A DNA stretch of 64,000 nt, taken from positions 1,488,001 to 1,552,000 of the forward strand of contig NC_017910.1 of NCBI RefSeq assembly GCF_000262305.1, given 5' to 3'. Both the position numbers and the translations under genes were made by a program. The DNA is from Shimwellia blattae DSM 4481 = NBRC 105725. GTDB lineage: Bacteria > Pseudomonadota > Gammaproteobacteria > Enterobacterales > Enterobacteriaceae. The notes below the pieces were generated by a model that was not told the DNA's origin, searched no databases, and saw nothing but the letters and a program-made list of their open reading frames with translations. Within the stretch, counting starts at the first letter, position 1. Every line of letters starts with the position of its first letter. Positions 44,755 through 52,806 of the stretch are shown here, piece by piece.

Positions 44755-45833
44755 GGGTTCTCCGCCGTTGTCAGTGAAGGTTGTTTGCTGAGGGCATCCA
44801 GCACCCGCTGGCATTCTTCCCGGGTGCCCACGGTGATGCGCAGGCAACCGCGCAGGCCCGGCTGTTTATTCTGATCACGTAAGATAATGCCCTGATCCCA
44901 CAAGGATTTAAAGGCCGGATCCGAGTCCGCCAGCCGCACCAGCACATAGTTGGTTTGTGAGTCGTACACCTGCGCAATGCAGGCCGTCTGGCGCAGCTGC
45001 TCAGTCAGTAACTGGCGGTTGCGTAACACAGTGGCGACCTGTTCACGCATGGCGGCGATCCCCCGGGGGGTGAGTGCCTGGGCGGCAATGTCCGCCACCG
45101 GGGTAGAGAGCGGATACGGGGCAATCACTTTGAGCAGCAGGTTGATCACCGTTTCACTGGCGAGGGTAAAGCCGCAGCGCAGGCCCGCCAGGGCGAAGGC
45201 CTTCGACAGGGTGCGCAGAATAACCAGGTGCGGATACTCCGCCAGCCAGCCGGCGAGGCTTGCCTGGGGGCAGAACTCAATATAGGCCTCATCCGCCACA
45301 ACCAGCGCTTTCCCGCGGGTCATCTCCAGCAGGGTGCGCATGTCGTCCGGGTTGATAAGCTGCCCGGTGGGGTTATTCGGGCTGCAGACAAAAACCACCT
45401 TTGCGCCGTCAAGCTGAGCCTGGATCCCGGCTAAATCCAGCTGCCAGTTTTCATCCGTGGGCACAGTGCGGCACGCCACGCCAATGGTTTGCGCGCTCAC
45501 GCTGTACATCCCGTAAGTGGGCGGGCAGTAGATGATGGCGTCCTCACCGGGCTCGCAAAAGGCGCGGATAATCAGCTCAATACCTTCATCTGCGCCGCGG
45601 CTGACCAGCACCTGCTCCGGCGCGACCCCGGCATAAGCGGCATAGCGCTCGATAACCGCTCCGGGCTGGCACTCCGGGTAGCGGTTAAGGGTCTGCTGAG
45701 TAAGCTGAAACTCAACCGCTTGCGGGTATTCGTTCGCGTTCAGCCAGACATCACCCTTACCGCCCAGGCGGCGGGCAGACTGGTAAGGCGTGAGCGCGCG
45801 GACATTGGCGCGGGCCAGTTGTTCAGTATTCAT
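44751..45833 (-). CDS. hisC: Histidinol-phosphate aminotransferase HisC
   Basis: HisC transaminates imidazole-acetol phosphate to histidinol phosphate using PLP. The 360-residue protein has the fold-type I pattern: NPNNPTGQLI-type segment, ADEAYIEF with the PLP-binding aspartate, and the Schiff-base lysine in LRTLSKAFALAGLRCGF (about K215). ATG 45833 overlaps the hisD stop by four bases (ATGA). Confidence 0.97.
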   Translation of the reverse strand: MNTEQLARANVRALTPYQSARRLGGKGDVWLNANEYPQAVEFQLTQQTLNRYPECQPGAVIERYAAYAGVAPEQVLVSRGADEGIELIIRAFCEPGEDAIIYCPPTYGMYSVSAQTIGVACRTVPTDENWQLDLAGIQAQLDGAKVVFVCSPNNPTGQLINPDDMRTLLEMTRGKALVVADEAYIEFCPQASLAGWLAEYPHLVILRTLSKAFALAGLRCGFTLASETVINLLLKVIAPYPLSTPVADIAAQALTPRGIAAMREQVATVLRNRQLLTEQLRQTACIAQVYDSQTNYVLVRLADSDPAFKSLWDQGIILRDQNKQPGLRGCLRITVGTREECQRVLDALSKQPSLTTAENP

Positions 45834-47137
45834 GGCATCTCCTTCAGGGCGGCAACGCGCAGAGTCACGGCATTTTTGTGGGCAGTCAGCTGTTCAGCGG
45901 CGGCCAGAATCTCAATGGTGGAGGCCAGGGCGCTGAACCCCCGGGCAGACAGCTCCTGAACGGTCATCCGTTTCTGGAAGTCCGCCAGCCCGAGGCTGGA
46001 ACAGGTGGCGGTGTAGCCATAGGTGGGCAGCACATGGTTAGTGCCGGAGGCATAATCCCCGGCAGACTCCGGGGACCAGTCGCCCAGGAATACGGATCCG
46101 GCGCTGGTTATCTGGTCAACCAGCTCCCGGGCGTTACGGGTCTGAATAATCAGGTGCTCCGGGCCATACTGGTTGGAGATAGCCACACACTGGGCCAGAT
46201 CCCGGGCCACAATCAGGCGGCTGGCAGAAAGCGCCTGGCGGGCGGTCTCTGCACGGGAAAGGCAGGCCAGCTGCTGCTCAACCTCTGCGGCTACCCGGCG
46301 GGCCATGTCGGCATCCGGGGTCAGTAAAATCACCTGGGAGTCCGGGCCGTGCTCCGCCTGGGAGAGCAGATCAGAGGCCACAAACGCCGGGTTAGCGCCG
46401 CTGTCGGCGATCACCAGCACCTCGGAAGGGCCCGCGGGCATATCAATGGCCGCCCCGTCCAGCCGCTGGCTCACCTGGCGCTTCGCTTCGGTCACAAAGG
46501 CATTACCCGGGCCGAAGATTTTGTCCACTTTCGGGATGGAGCCAGTACCAAAGGCGAGGGCGGCAATCGCCTGGGCCCCGCCGACCTGGAACACCTGCTG
46601 CACGCCGCACAGCCGGGCCGCATAAAGAATCTCATCCGCCACCGGGGGTGGGGTACACAGCACCACTTTACGACACCCGGCAATCTCCGCCGGGGTAGCT
46701 AACATTAATACCGTTGAAAACAGCGGTGCCGAGCCGCCGGGAATATACAGCCCCACGGAATCCACCGGGCGGGTGACCTGCTGGCAGCGTACCCCCGGCA
46801 TGGTTTCAATATCGACTTCCGGCAGGCGCTGGGCAAGGTGAAACTTGCGGATATTCGCCACAGCACAGGCCATGGCGGTTTTGATTTCATCGTCCAGACG
46901 GTCGCAGGCGGCGCTGATGGCCGCGTCAGACACCGCCAGGGCATCAAGCTGGGTGTTATCAAAGCGGGCGCTGTATTCGCGCAGGGCCTCATCACCGCGG
47001 GCTTTAACATTTTCCAGAATATCGCGCACGGTGCGGGTAATGCTGTCCGAGGCGGAGATAGCCGGGCGCATCAGGAGCGCGCGCTGGCGGGCTGCATCAC
47101 AGTCGTTCCAGTTGATGATTGTGTTGAAGGTCGACAT
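45830..47137 (-). CDS. hisD: Histidinol dehydrogenase HisD
   Basis: HisD makes the last two NAD-dependent oxidations, histidinol to histidine. ATG 47137 gives 435 residues beginning MSTFNTIINWND; the frame runs three codons further upstream, overlapping hisG. The family signature IDMPAGPSEVLVIADSGANPAFVASDLLSQAEHG is present with the zinc-binding Gln-x-x-His pair and the catalytic GPEHL segment. GGAG sits just before the start. Confidence 0.97.
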   Translation of the reverse strand: MSTFNTIINWNDCDAARQRALLMRPAISASDSITRTVRDILENVKARGDEALREYSARFDNTQLDALAVSDAAISAACDRLDDEIKTAMACAVANIRKFHLAQRLPEVDIETMPGVRCQQVTRPVDSVGLYIPGGSAPLFSTVLMLATPAEIAGCRKVVLCTPPPVADEILYAARLCGVQQVFQVGGAQAIAALAFGTGSIPKVDKIFGPGNAFVTEAKRQVSQRLDGAAIDMPAGPSEVLVIADSGANPAFVASDLLSQAEHGPDSQVILLTPDADMARRVAAEVEQQLACLSRAETARQALSASRLIVARDLAQCVAISNQYGPEHLIIQTRNARELVDQITSAGSVFLGDWSPESAGDYASGTNHVLPTYGYTATCSSLGLADFQKRMTVQELSARGFSALASTIEILAAAEQLTAHKNAVTLRVAALKEMP

Positions 47138-47142
47138 CGCTA

Positions 47143-48042
47143 TCACTCCATCATTTTTTCAATAGGCAGCACCAGAATGGAGCTGGCGCCCAGCGCTTTC
47201 AGTTTTTCCATGGTTTCCCAGAACAGGGTTTCGCTGCTGACCATGTGCATGGCTACGCGTTGCTTATCACCGGCCAGCGGCAGAATGGTCGGGCGCTCAG
47301 CACCCGGCAGCAGGGCGATCACTTCGTCCAGGCGCTCGCTGGGAGCGTGCAGCATAATGTATTTAGACTCGCGGGCCTGAATCACCCCCTGGATACGGGT
47401 CAGCAGTTTGTCGATAAGCTGCTGTTTGGCGGCGGTGATTTCGCCATCGCGCTGGATAAGGCAGGCTTTAGAGCGGTAAATCACTTCGGTTTCCCGCAGG
47501 CCGTTAGCCTCCAGGGTGGCGCCGGTGGACACCAGATCGCAAATCGCATCCGCCAGCCCGGCCCGGGGGGCCACTTCGACAGAGCCATTAAGCAGGCAGG
47601 ATTTAAACGGAATGCCTTTCTGATCGAGATAACGCTTTAACAGGTGTGGGTAGGAGGTGGCGATACGTTTATTGCGCAGACATTCCGGGCCGTCCCAGGC
47701 TTCATCGACCGGGGCCGCCAGCGACAGGCGGCAGCCGCCGAAATCCAGGCGCCTCAGGGTGTAATAGCGCGGGTCTTCCCCCTGGGCCCGGCGGCTGAGC
47801 AGCTCTTCTTCCAGCACGTTCTCACCGATGATGCCTAAATCAACCACGCCATCCATCACCAGGCCCGGGATATCATCATCGCGCACCCGCAGGATATCGA
47901 TAGGCATATTTTCGGCCAGCGCAATCAGGCGCTGGGTGTGCAGGTTAATTTTGATCCCGCAGCGGGCCAGCAGCTCCCGCGAATCATCGCTCAGGCGCCC
48001 GGATTTCTGCATAGCTATGCGTAAGCGTGAATTATCTGACAT
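47143..48042 (-). CDS. hisG: ATP phosphoribosyltransferase HisG
   Basis: HisG catalyses the committed step, joining ATP and PRPP, and is feedback-inhibited by histidine. The 299-residue long-form enzyme shows the PRPP-binding segment around DLVSTGATLEANGL (residues about 169-182) and the C-terminal ACT-like regulatory domain (about 225-299). It is the first enzyme gene of the operon and is preceded by the attenuator. Confidence 0.97.
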   Translation of the reverse strand: MSDNSRLRIAMQKSGRLSDDSRELLARCGIKINLHTQRLIALAENMPIDILRVRDDDIPGLVMDGVVDLGIIGENVLEEELLSRRAQGEDPRYYTLRRLDFGGCRLSLAAPVDEAWDGPECLRNKRIATSYPHLLKRYLDQKGIPFKSCLLNGSVEVAPRAGLADAICDLVSTGATLEANGLRETEVIYRSKACLIQRDGEITAAKQQLIDKLLTRIQGVIQARESKYIMLHAPSERLDEVIALLPGAERPTILPLAGDKQRVAMHMVSSETLFWETMEKLKALGASSILVLPIEKMME

Positions 48043-48085
48043 GGTCTCTATCCTTAAATTTGCTAACGGTCTGCGTTAAAACGGT

Positions 48086-48124
48086 AATAAAAAAGCCCCC
48101 GGAAGGTTGACCTTCCGGGGGCTC
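48086..48124 (-). terminator. his operon attenuator (leader terminator)
   Basis: On the minus strand AGCCCCCGGAAGG / CCTTCCGGGGGCT with loop TCAA is followed by TTTTTTATT. It lies between the leader peptide gene and hisG. Ribosome stalling at the seven His codons favours an alternative pairing that prevents this hairpin. Confidence 0.95.
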
Positions 48125-48187
48125 ATTAACAGCTGGTTCGCGCCACTGGAAGATCTGTATGTCTTCCAGCACCAATCGCCTGAAAGA

Positions 48188-48241
48188 CTAGTCAGGATGA
48201 TGGTGGTGATGGTGATGGCGAGTAACCGGGAAGCTGTTCAT
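48188..48241 (-). CDS. hisL: his operon leader peptide HisL
   Basis: The 17-codon frame encodes MNSFPVTRHHHHHHHPD, with seven consecutive His codons followed by Pro-Asp as in E. coli, but with a different N-terminal half. AAAGAG lies about six bases upstream. Translation of the His run senses charged histidyl-tRNA and sets the fate of the attenuator. Confidence 0.97.
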   Translation of the reverse strand: MNSFPVTRHHHHHHHPD

Positions 48242-48280
48242 TAAATTCTCTTTGTGAATGTCTATTCAACGTGTGCATTT

Positions 48281-48310
48281 AACCTAAACCAGAACCGCTG
48301 AATAAGGCAA
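48281..48310 (-). promoter_or_regulatory. his operon promoter
   Basis: On the minus strand a -35 TTGCCT (48310-48305) and a -10 TAGGTT (48286-48281) are spaced by 18 bases, about 40 bases before hisL. TAGGTT is the -10 that I recall for the Salmonella and E. coli his promoter. Confidence 0.75.
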
Positions 48311-48416
48311 GTGCTTTTTTTACACAATCAGATAATCTCATCCGGGTGGATGAATTGTCAGTTCCCGGATGCTGGCGTAGCCTTATCACGGTAAGCAAAA
48401 TGCGCAGGAGAAAGTC

Positions 48417-49244
48417 ATGAAGAAGGTCGCTATTGTCGGGCTGGGATGGTTAGGGATGCCGCTGGCGCTCTCACTGATGGGGCGGGGCTGGGAAGTGACC
48501 GGCAGTAAAACCACCCCTGACGGGGTCGAGGCCGCCAGGATGTGCGGGGTGGATAGCTGCCTGCTGAATCTGCAGCCGCAGCTTGAGTGCGACAGCGACG
48601 ATCTGGAAACGCTGCTGGCCGGTGCCGATGCGCTGGTTATCACACTTCCCGCCCGCCGCAGTGGCGAGGGGGATGACTTCTACTGCCAGGCTGTGCAGGA
48701 GATAGTCGACAGCGCGCTGGTTCACCATATTCCGCGCATTATTTTTACCAGCTCCAGCGCCGTATACGGGGACGCGGAAGGGGTCGTCACAGAGCGTTCG
48801 CCGCTGACGCCGCGCACCGCCAGCGGCCAGGTGCTGTGTGAATTAGAACACTGGCTGCACGATCTGCCGGGCACCTCGGTAGATATTCTGCGCCTTGCGG
48901 GGCTGGTGGGGCCGGGGCGACACCCGGGGCGCTTTTTTGCCGGTAAATACGCAGCGAATGGTAATCACGGCGTGAATCTGGTGCACCTGGATGATGTGGT
49001 CGCGGCAATCACGCTGCTGCTGCAAACCCCCCGTGGGGGGCACCTGTATAATTTATGCGCCCCAGGGCACCCGGCCCGTGAGGCATTTTATCCTTATATG
49101 GCCCGGGATCTGGGGCTGGCCCCGCCCACATTCAGCCATGCACCGGCCCATACCACGGGTAAGCGGGTTGATGGCGATCGCATTTGCCGCGAGCTGGGGT
49201 TTCAGTACCAGCACCCGGATCCGATGACAATGCCAGTGCGTTAA
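48417..49244 (+). CDS. yeeZ: NAD(P)-binding epimerase-like protein YeeZ
   Basis: The 275-residue protein is a short-chain-dehydrogenase-like member of the NAD-dependent epimerase family; its substrate is not known. It begins MKKVAIVGLGWLGMPLALSL with the GxGxxG nucleotide motif. IIFTSSSAVYGDAEG follows near residue 107, and the epimerase-like RLAGLVGPGRHPGRFF segment comes later. It is divergent from the his operon, as in E. coli, but the E. coli neighbours yefM-yoeB and yeeY are absent. Confidence 0.93.
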   Translation: MKKVAIVGLGWLGMPLALSLMGRGWEVTGSKTTPDGVEAARMCGVDSCLLNLQPQLECDSDDLETLLAGADALVITLPARRSGEGDDFYCQAVQEIVDSALVHHIPRIIFTSSSAVYGDAEGVVTERSPLTPRTASGQVLCELEHWLHDLPGTSVDILRLAGLVGPGRHPGRFFAGKYAANGNHGVNLVHLDDVVAAITLLLQTPRGGHLYNLCAPGHPAREAFYPYMARDLGLAPPTFSHAPAHTTGKRVDGDRICRELGFQYQHPDPMTMPVR

Positions 49245-49438
49245 TTTCCTGTCATAAAACATCAGTAATTATAAAGAGAATTTGATAACCGCTATGGATA
49301 CCGGCAAAAGCAGGAATGCCGGTCCGCGCTGACAGGGGTAAAAACCGACCGGATTTTACGCCAGAATGGGGGAAAACCCCGGTAAAAATACCGGATTGTG
49401 ATTATTTTTTATCATTTAAAATCAACTAATTATGTTGC
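49245..49438. other. Intergenic region after yeeZ
   Basis: No gene is seen. The E. coli LysR-type gene yeeY, which lies between yeeZ and plaP there, is missing. The region carries several short G/C inverted segments (for example ACCGG...CCGGT) but no clear terminator for yeeZ. Confidence 0.5.
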
Positions 49439-49570
49439 TATAACCCGGGGATATAAAAGAAATCCCCCCCACTGCACGTAAAGTCTTGTCTTTGTGGCCA
49501 GAAATGGGGCAAAATACGCGCCCGGTAAAATGGAATATGGCCGACGTTTAAACGCGTCGGTTATTTTTTT
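49416..49570 (+). ncRNA. Candidate small RNA or attenuated leader upstream of plaP
   Basis: A promoter-like pair TTAAAA (49416-49421) and TATAAC (49439-49444), spaced by 17, is followed about 120 bases later by an intrinsic terminator: CCGACG / CGTCGG (49541-49560) plus TTATTTTTTT. The transcript would end about 160 bases before plaP. A 15-codon frame (49504-49551, MGQNTRPVKWNMADV) ends inside the terminator stem. It could be an independent sRNA or an attenuated plaP leader. No known family was recognised. Confidence 0.45.
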
Positions 49571-49676
49571 ACCGGTGCATTACCCAAACTAATCAAATCA
49601 AAGAGGCCGGGCTCAGTACCGGATAGATATTTACTTTTAGAAATCGACAGCAGTGTCGCCGAGGAAACATGTAAAG

Positions 49677-49739
49677 ATGGTGCAATTATTTGCTTTTGCG
49701 TCAGGTTCCTTCACTGGGGGAAATGTAAATGTCGCTTAA
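49677..49739 (+). CDS. Possible upstream ORF overlapping the plaP start
   Basis: A 20-codon frame (MVQLFAFASGSFTGGNVNVA) starts eight bases after a minimal ATG-TAA pair at 49669 and overlaps the first codons of plaP in another frame. GAGGA at 49661 could serve either ATG. Translation is unproven; the overlap would couple it to plaP translation. Confidence 0.3.
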   Translation: MVQLFAFASGSFTGGNVNVA

Positions 49740-51090
49740 CGTAAACGGTCAGCCAACTTCTCGCGTGGAATTACGTAAAACTCTTACGCTGATTCCGGTT
49801 GTAATGATGGGTCTTGCCTATATGCAGCCGATGACGCTGTTCGATACATTTGGCATTGTATCCGGGCTCACAGGTGGGCACGTTGCAACTGCCTATGCCT
49901 TCGCGCTTGTCGCTATCCTGTTTACCGCACTGAGTTACGGTAAGCTGGTGCGTCGCTTCCCGTCTGCGGGTTCAGCATATACTTATGCGCAAAAATCCAT
50001 TCACCCGACTGTCGGTTTTATGGTGGGCTGGTCCTCCCTGCTTGATTATCTGTTTATGCCGATGATCAACATTCTGCTGGCCAAAATCTATTTTGAAGCG
50101 CTGGTGCCTTCCGTTCCGTCATGGATTTTCGTGGTGGCGCTGGTGGGCTTTATGACGGTGTCTAACCTGCGCAGCATCAAGACCGTGGCAAACTTCAACA
50201 CGGTTATCGTTGTGCTGCAGATGGCTATCGTGGCAGTGATTGTCGGTCTTATCGTCTGGGGTCTGACCCACGGCGAAGGCACCGGCACCCTGGTGAGCGC
50301 GAAACCGTTCTGGAGTGAAGATGCCCACGTAGTGCCGATGATTACCGGTGCGACTATCCTGTGCTTCTCGTTCCTTGGTTTTGACGGTATCAGCTCCCTG
50401 TCTGAAGAAACCAAAGACGCAGAGCGCGTGATCCCGCGGGCAATCTTCCTGACGGCGTTAATTGGCGGGTTGGTCTTTATTGCGGCCTCTTATTTCCTGC
50501 AGCTGTACTTCCCGGATATCTCGCGCTTTAAAGATCCGGATGCCTCTCAGCCGGAAATTATGCTCTACGTTGCCGGTAAAGCCTTCCAGTTCGGGGTGCT
50601 GATTTTCTCCAGCATTACGGTTCTGGCCTCAGGTATGGCGGCACACGCCGGGGTTTCCCGCCTGATGTATGTGATGGGCCGCGATGGCGTCTTCCCGACC
50701 CGTTTCTTCGGTTATATCCATCCGAAGTGGCGTACTCCGGCATGGAACGTGCTGCTGGTTGGCGCGATTGCTCTGCTGGCGATTAACTTTGATCTGGTTA
50801 CCGCAACCGCACTGATTAACTTCGGCGCGCTGGTGGCGTTCACCTTCGTGAACCTGTCTGTGATTTCACAGTTCTGGATCCGCGAAAAACGCAACAAAAC
50901 CATCAAAGATCACATCCAGTACCTGGTGCTGCCCCTGTGTGGTGCCATGACGGTGGGTGCCCTGTGGATCAACCTGGAAGAAAGCTCCATGATCCTGGGC
51001 CTGATCTGGGGTGCGGTGGGGATCATCTACCTGGCGTGCGTGACCAAAAGTTTCCGCAACCCGGTTCCTCAGTACGAAGATGTGGCCTAA
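49729..51090 (+). CDS. plaP: Putrescine importer PlaP
   Basis: PlaP is an APC-superfamily proton symporter that imports putrescine. The 453-residue protein has about 12 membrane segments and matches E. coli PlaP after a short variable N terminus, from SRVELRKTLTLIPVVMMGLAYM. It keeps the GFDGISSLSEETKDAERVIPRA helix-loop typical of the family and the C terminus FRNPVPQYEDVA. GGGGGAA lies just before the ATG. The roughly 280-base leader is unusually structured. Confidence 0.95.
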   Translation: MSLNVNGQPTSRVELRKTLTLIPVVMMGLAYMQPMTLFDTFGIVSGLTGGHVATAYAFALVAILFTALSYGKLVRRFPSAGSAYTYAQKSIHPTVGFMVGWSSLLDYLFMPMINILLAKIYFEALVPSVPSWIFVVALVGFMTVSNLRSIKTVANFNTVIVVLQMAIVAVIVGLIVWGLTHGEGTGTLVSAKPFWSEDAHVVPMITGATILCFSFLGFDGISSLSEETKDAERVIPRAIFLTALIGGLVFIAASYFLQLYFPDISRFKDPDASQPEIMLYVAGKAFQFGVLIFSSITVLASGMAAHAGVSRLMYVMGRDGVFPTRFFGYIHPKWRTPAWNVLLVGAIALLAINFDLVTATALINFGALVAFTFVNLSVISQFWIREKRNKTIKDHIQYLVLPLCGAMTVGALWINLEESSMILGLIWGAVGIIYLACVTKSFRNPVPQYEDVA

Positions 51091-51118
51091 GCGCCACGGA
51101 TAAGAACGTTACATGGAA

Positions 51119-51147
51119 ATGGCACCCGGATGGGTGCCATTTTTTTT
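51119..51147 (+). terminator. Intrinsic terminator after plaP
   Basis: ATGGCACCC / GGGTGCCAT with a GGAT loop is followed by T residues through 51147. It lies between convergent plaP and sbcB, just before the sbcB stop. Confidence 0.92.
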
Positions 51148-51151
51148 GCGC

Positions 51152-52579
51152 TTACCCCACCAGCTGCTGCACATACTGATACAGCGCCTTTAACAGGGCG
51201 ATTTTCTCCCCGTCGCCTTCGTACTGGGTGTAGAGCATCTCCAGCTCGCGGGCGTATGCCTCCAGCGCCCCGGGGCTGAAGACCTCCCGGCGGTGCTCCA
51301 GCCAGCGCTGCTGCTCGGCCTCGCTGAGGGTGCCGGGAAAGTTACGCGCCCGGTAGTTAAACAGCAGTTTTTCAATCCGCTTATCGGCAAAGGTGATATC
51401 CAGAGCGGGCAGGTTCTGCGGCTCAGTCTCAAGGATAATCTTCATGGCGGTTTTGTCCGCATCGCCGAAAAAGCCGTTATACAGCTGGCTGTCCACATTA
51501 TCCGGCACCGCAAAGGGCTCTGCCCGGGCATAAAGGGCGACGATTTTTTCTCGCAGCTGAGGATTCGCGCGCAGCAGGGCCAGGTTATCCATGCAGTGCT
51601 GGCGGTCTATTCCCAGCCGCTGGGCATCCTGGGGGCGCAGGGCGTTATCTTTTGCCAGCACCGGGCACTTATTCAGGTGCACCAGTTTCACCGGAACGGG
51701 CAGGGCATCCCCCAGCTCGCTTTTTGGGGTGTAGAGGCGCTCGCGCAGCGCGTCTGCATCCAGATCAAACAGCGGGGAGATATCCGCCGCCAGATCCACC
51801 ACAATCACCGCGTTGCGGTTATCCGGGTGCCAGGCCAGGGGGGCAATCAGGCTGGTGTTACCGCGCCAGGCACCGAACATTCCGGAAACATGAACCAGGG
51901 GCTGCATCTGCACAATGTCGATAAGCGTGGCCAGCTTCTGCTTACCCCGGTAGTTCAGCAGGTAGTCAAACAGGCGTGGCTGGCTGGCTTTGATTTTGCG
52001 GGCCATGGCAATTGTGGCGTAGACATCCGCCATCGCGTCGTGGGCGTTGGCGTGTTCAATACCGTTGGCGGCAGTCAGGTGCTCCAGGCGGAAGCTGGGC
52101 AGCCCGTCGTCATTTTCCGGCCAGTTGATCCCCTCCGGGCGCAGTGCGTAACAGGCGCGCATCACATCCAGCAGATCCCAGCGCGAATTGCCGTTTTGCC
52201 AGCTCCAGGCGTAGGGATCGTAAAAATTCCGGTAAAAGATATTGCGGGTCACTTCGTCATCAAAACGGACATTGTTGTAGCCCACCACGCAGGTGCCGGG
52301 CACGGTAAAAATATCGTGAATGCGACGGGCAAAATGCGCTTCATTTTCCCCCTGCGCCAGCGCCTGCTGCGGGGTAATGCCGGTCACCATTACCGCGCCG
52401 GGCTGGGGCAGGTAATCGTCGGCCGGGCGGCAGAAAAAGACCTCCGGCTCGCCGATAATATTGAAATCCATATCAGTACGCAGTGCGCCGAACTGGGCGG
52501 GCCGGTCCAGAGAGGGGCTGGTGCCGAAGGTCTCGTAATCATGGAAGAGGAAAGTGGGCGGGTTGTCCTGATGCTTCAC
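51152..52579 (-). CDS. sbcB: Exodeoxyribonuclease I SbcB
   Basis: SbcB is a 3'-5' single-strand DNA exonuclease of the DnaQ superfamily. A GTG start at 52579 with AGGA upstream gives 475 residues, equal to E. coli, and places FLFHDYETFGTSP (ExoI motif DxE) at the N terminus. The frame is open upstream to 52636 without homology. ExoII GYNNVRFDDEVTRN and ExoIII HDAMADVYAT motifs follow, then the SH3-like and C-terminal helical domains. Confidence 0.93.
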   Translation of the reverse strand: MKHQDNPPTFLFHDYETFGTSPSLDRPAQFGALRTDMDFNIIGEPEVFFCRPADDYLPQPGAVMVTGITPQQALAQGENEAHFARRIHDIFTVPGTCVVGYNNVRFDDEVTRNIFYRNFYDPYAWSWQNGNSRWDLLDVMRACYALRPEGINWPENDDGLPSFRLEHLTAANGIEHANAHDAMADVYATIAMARKIKASQPRLFDYLLNYRGKQKLATLIDIVQMQPLVHVSGMFGAWRGNTSLIAPLAWHPDNRNAVIVVDLAADISPLFDLDADALRERLYTPKSELGDALPVPVKLVHLNKCPVLAKDNALRPQDAQRLGIDRQHCMDNLALLRANPQLREKIVALYARAEPFAVPDNVDSQLYNGFFGDADKTAMKIILETEPQNLPALDITFADKRIEKLLFNYRARNFPGTLSEAEQQRWLEHRREVFSPGALEAYARELEMLYTQYEGDGEKIALLKALYQYVQQLVG

Positions 52580-52728
52580 GGTCTGTTTCCTGGCTGGCGA
52601 AATAAACCCTAAGTATCTCCGGTTTGCCCGGCACATACCAGTATTGCGCCCGGGGGCCGGGCGGTTTTTCGGGATTTATCCGGAAAGCGAGCCATCGGGT
52701 AGCAGAAAACGACGAATGTCACATTTTT

Positions 52729-52756
52729 TTGCAATTTCTCAGTGAAACTATATAAA
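52729..52756 (+). promoter_or_regulatory. Probable dacD promoter
   Basis: TTGCAA (52729-52734) and TATAAA (52751-52756), separated by 16 bases, lie 50 bases before the chosen dacD start. Confidence 0.5.
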
Positions 52757-52806
52757 AACTCCCGTACAACATGCGGCAGATATCGGCCCGCTGTGAGGAT
52801 AATTCG

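Noticed and set aside
44755..44847. N-terminal extension of hisB
   Set aside because: It lies inside hisC and has no HisB homology; the ATG at 44754 gives the family length and the ATGA overlap.
48191..48220. Short GATGGTG-type tandem repeat resembling a microsatellite
   Set aside because: On the minus strand it encodes the seven His codons of the his leader peptide.
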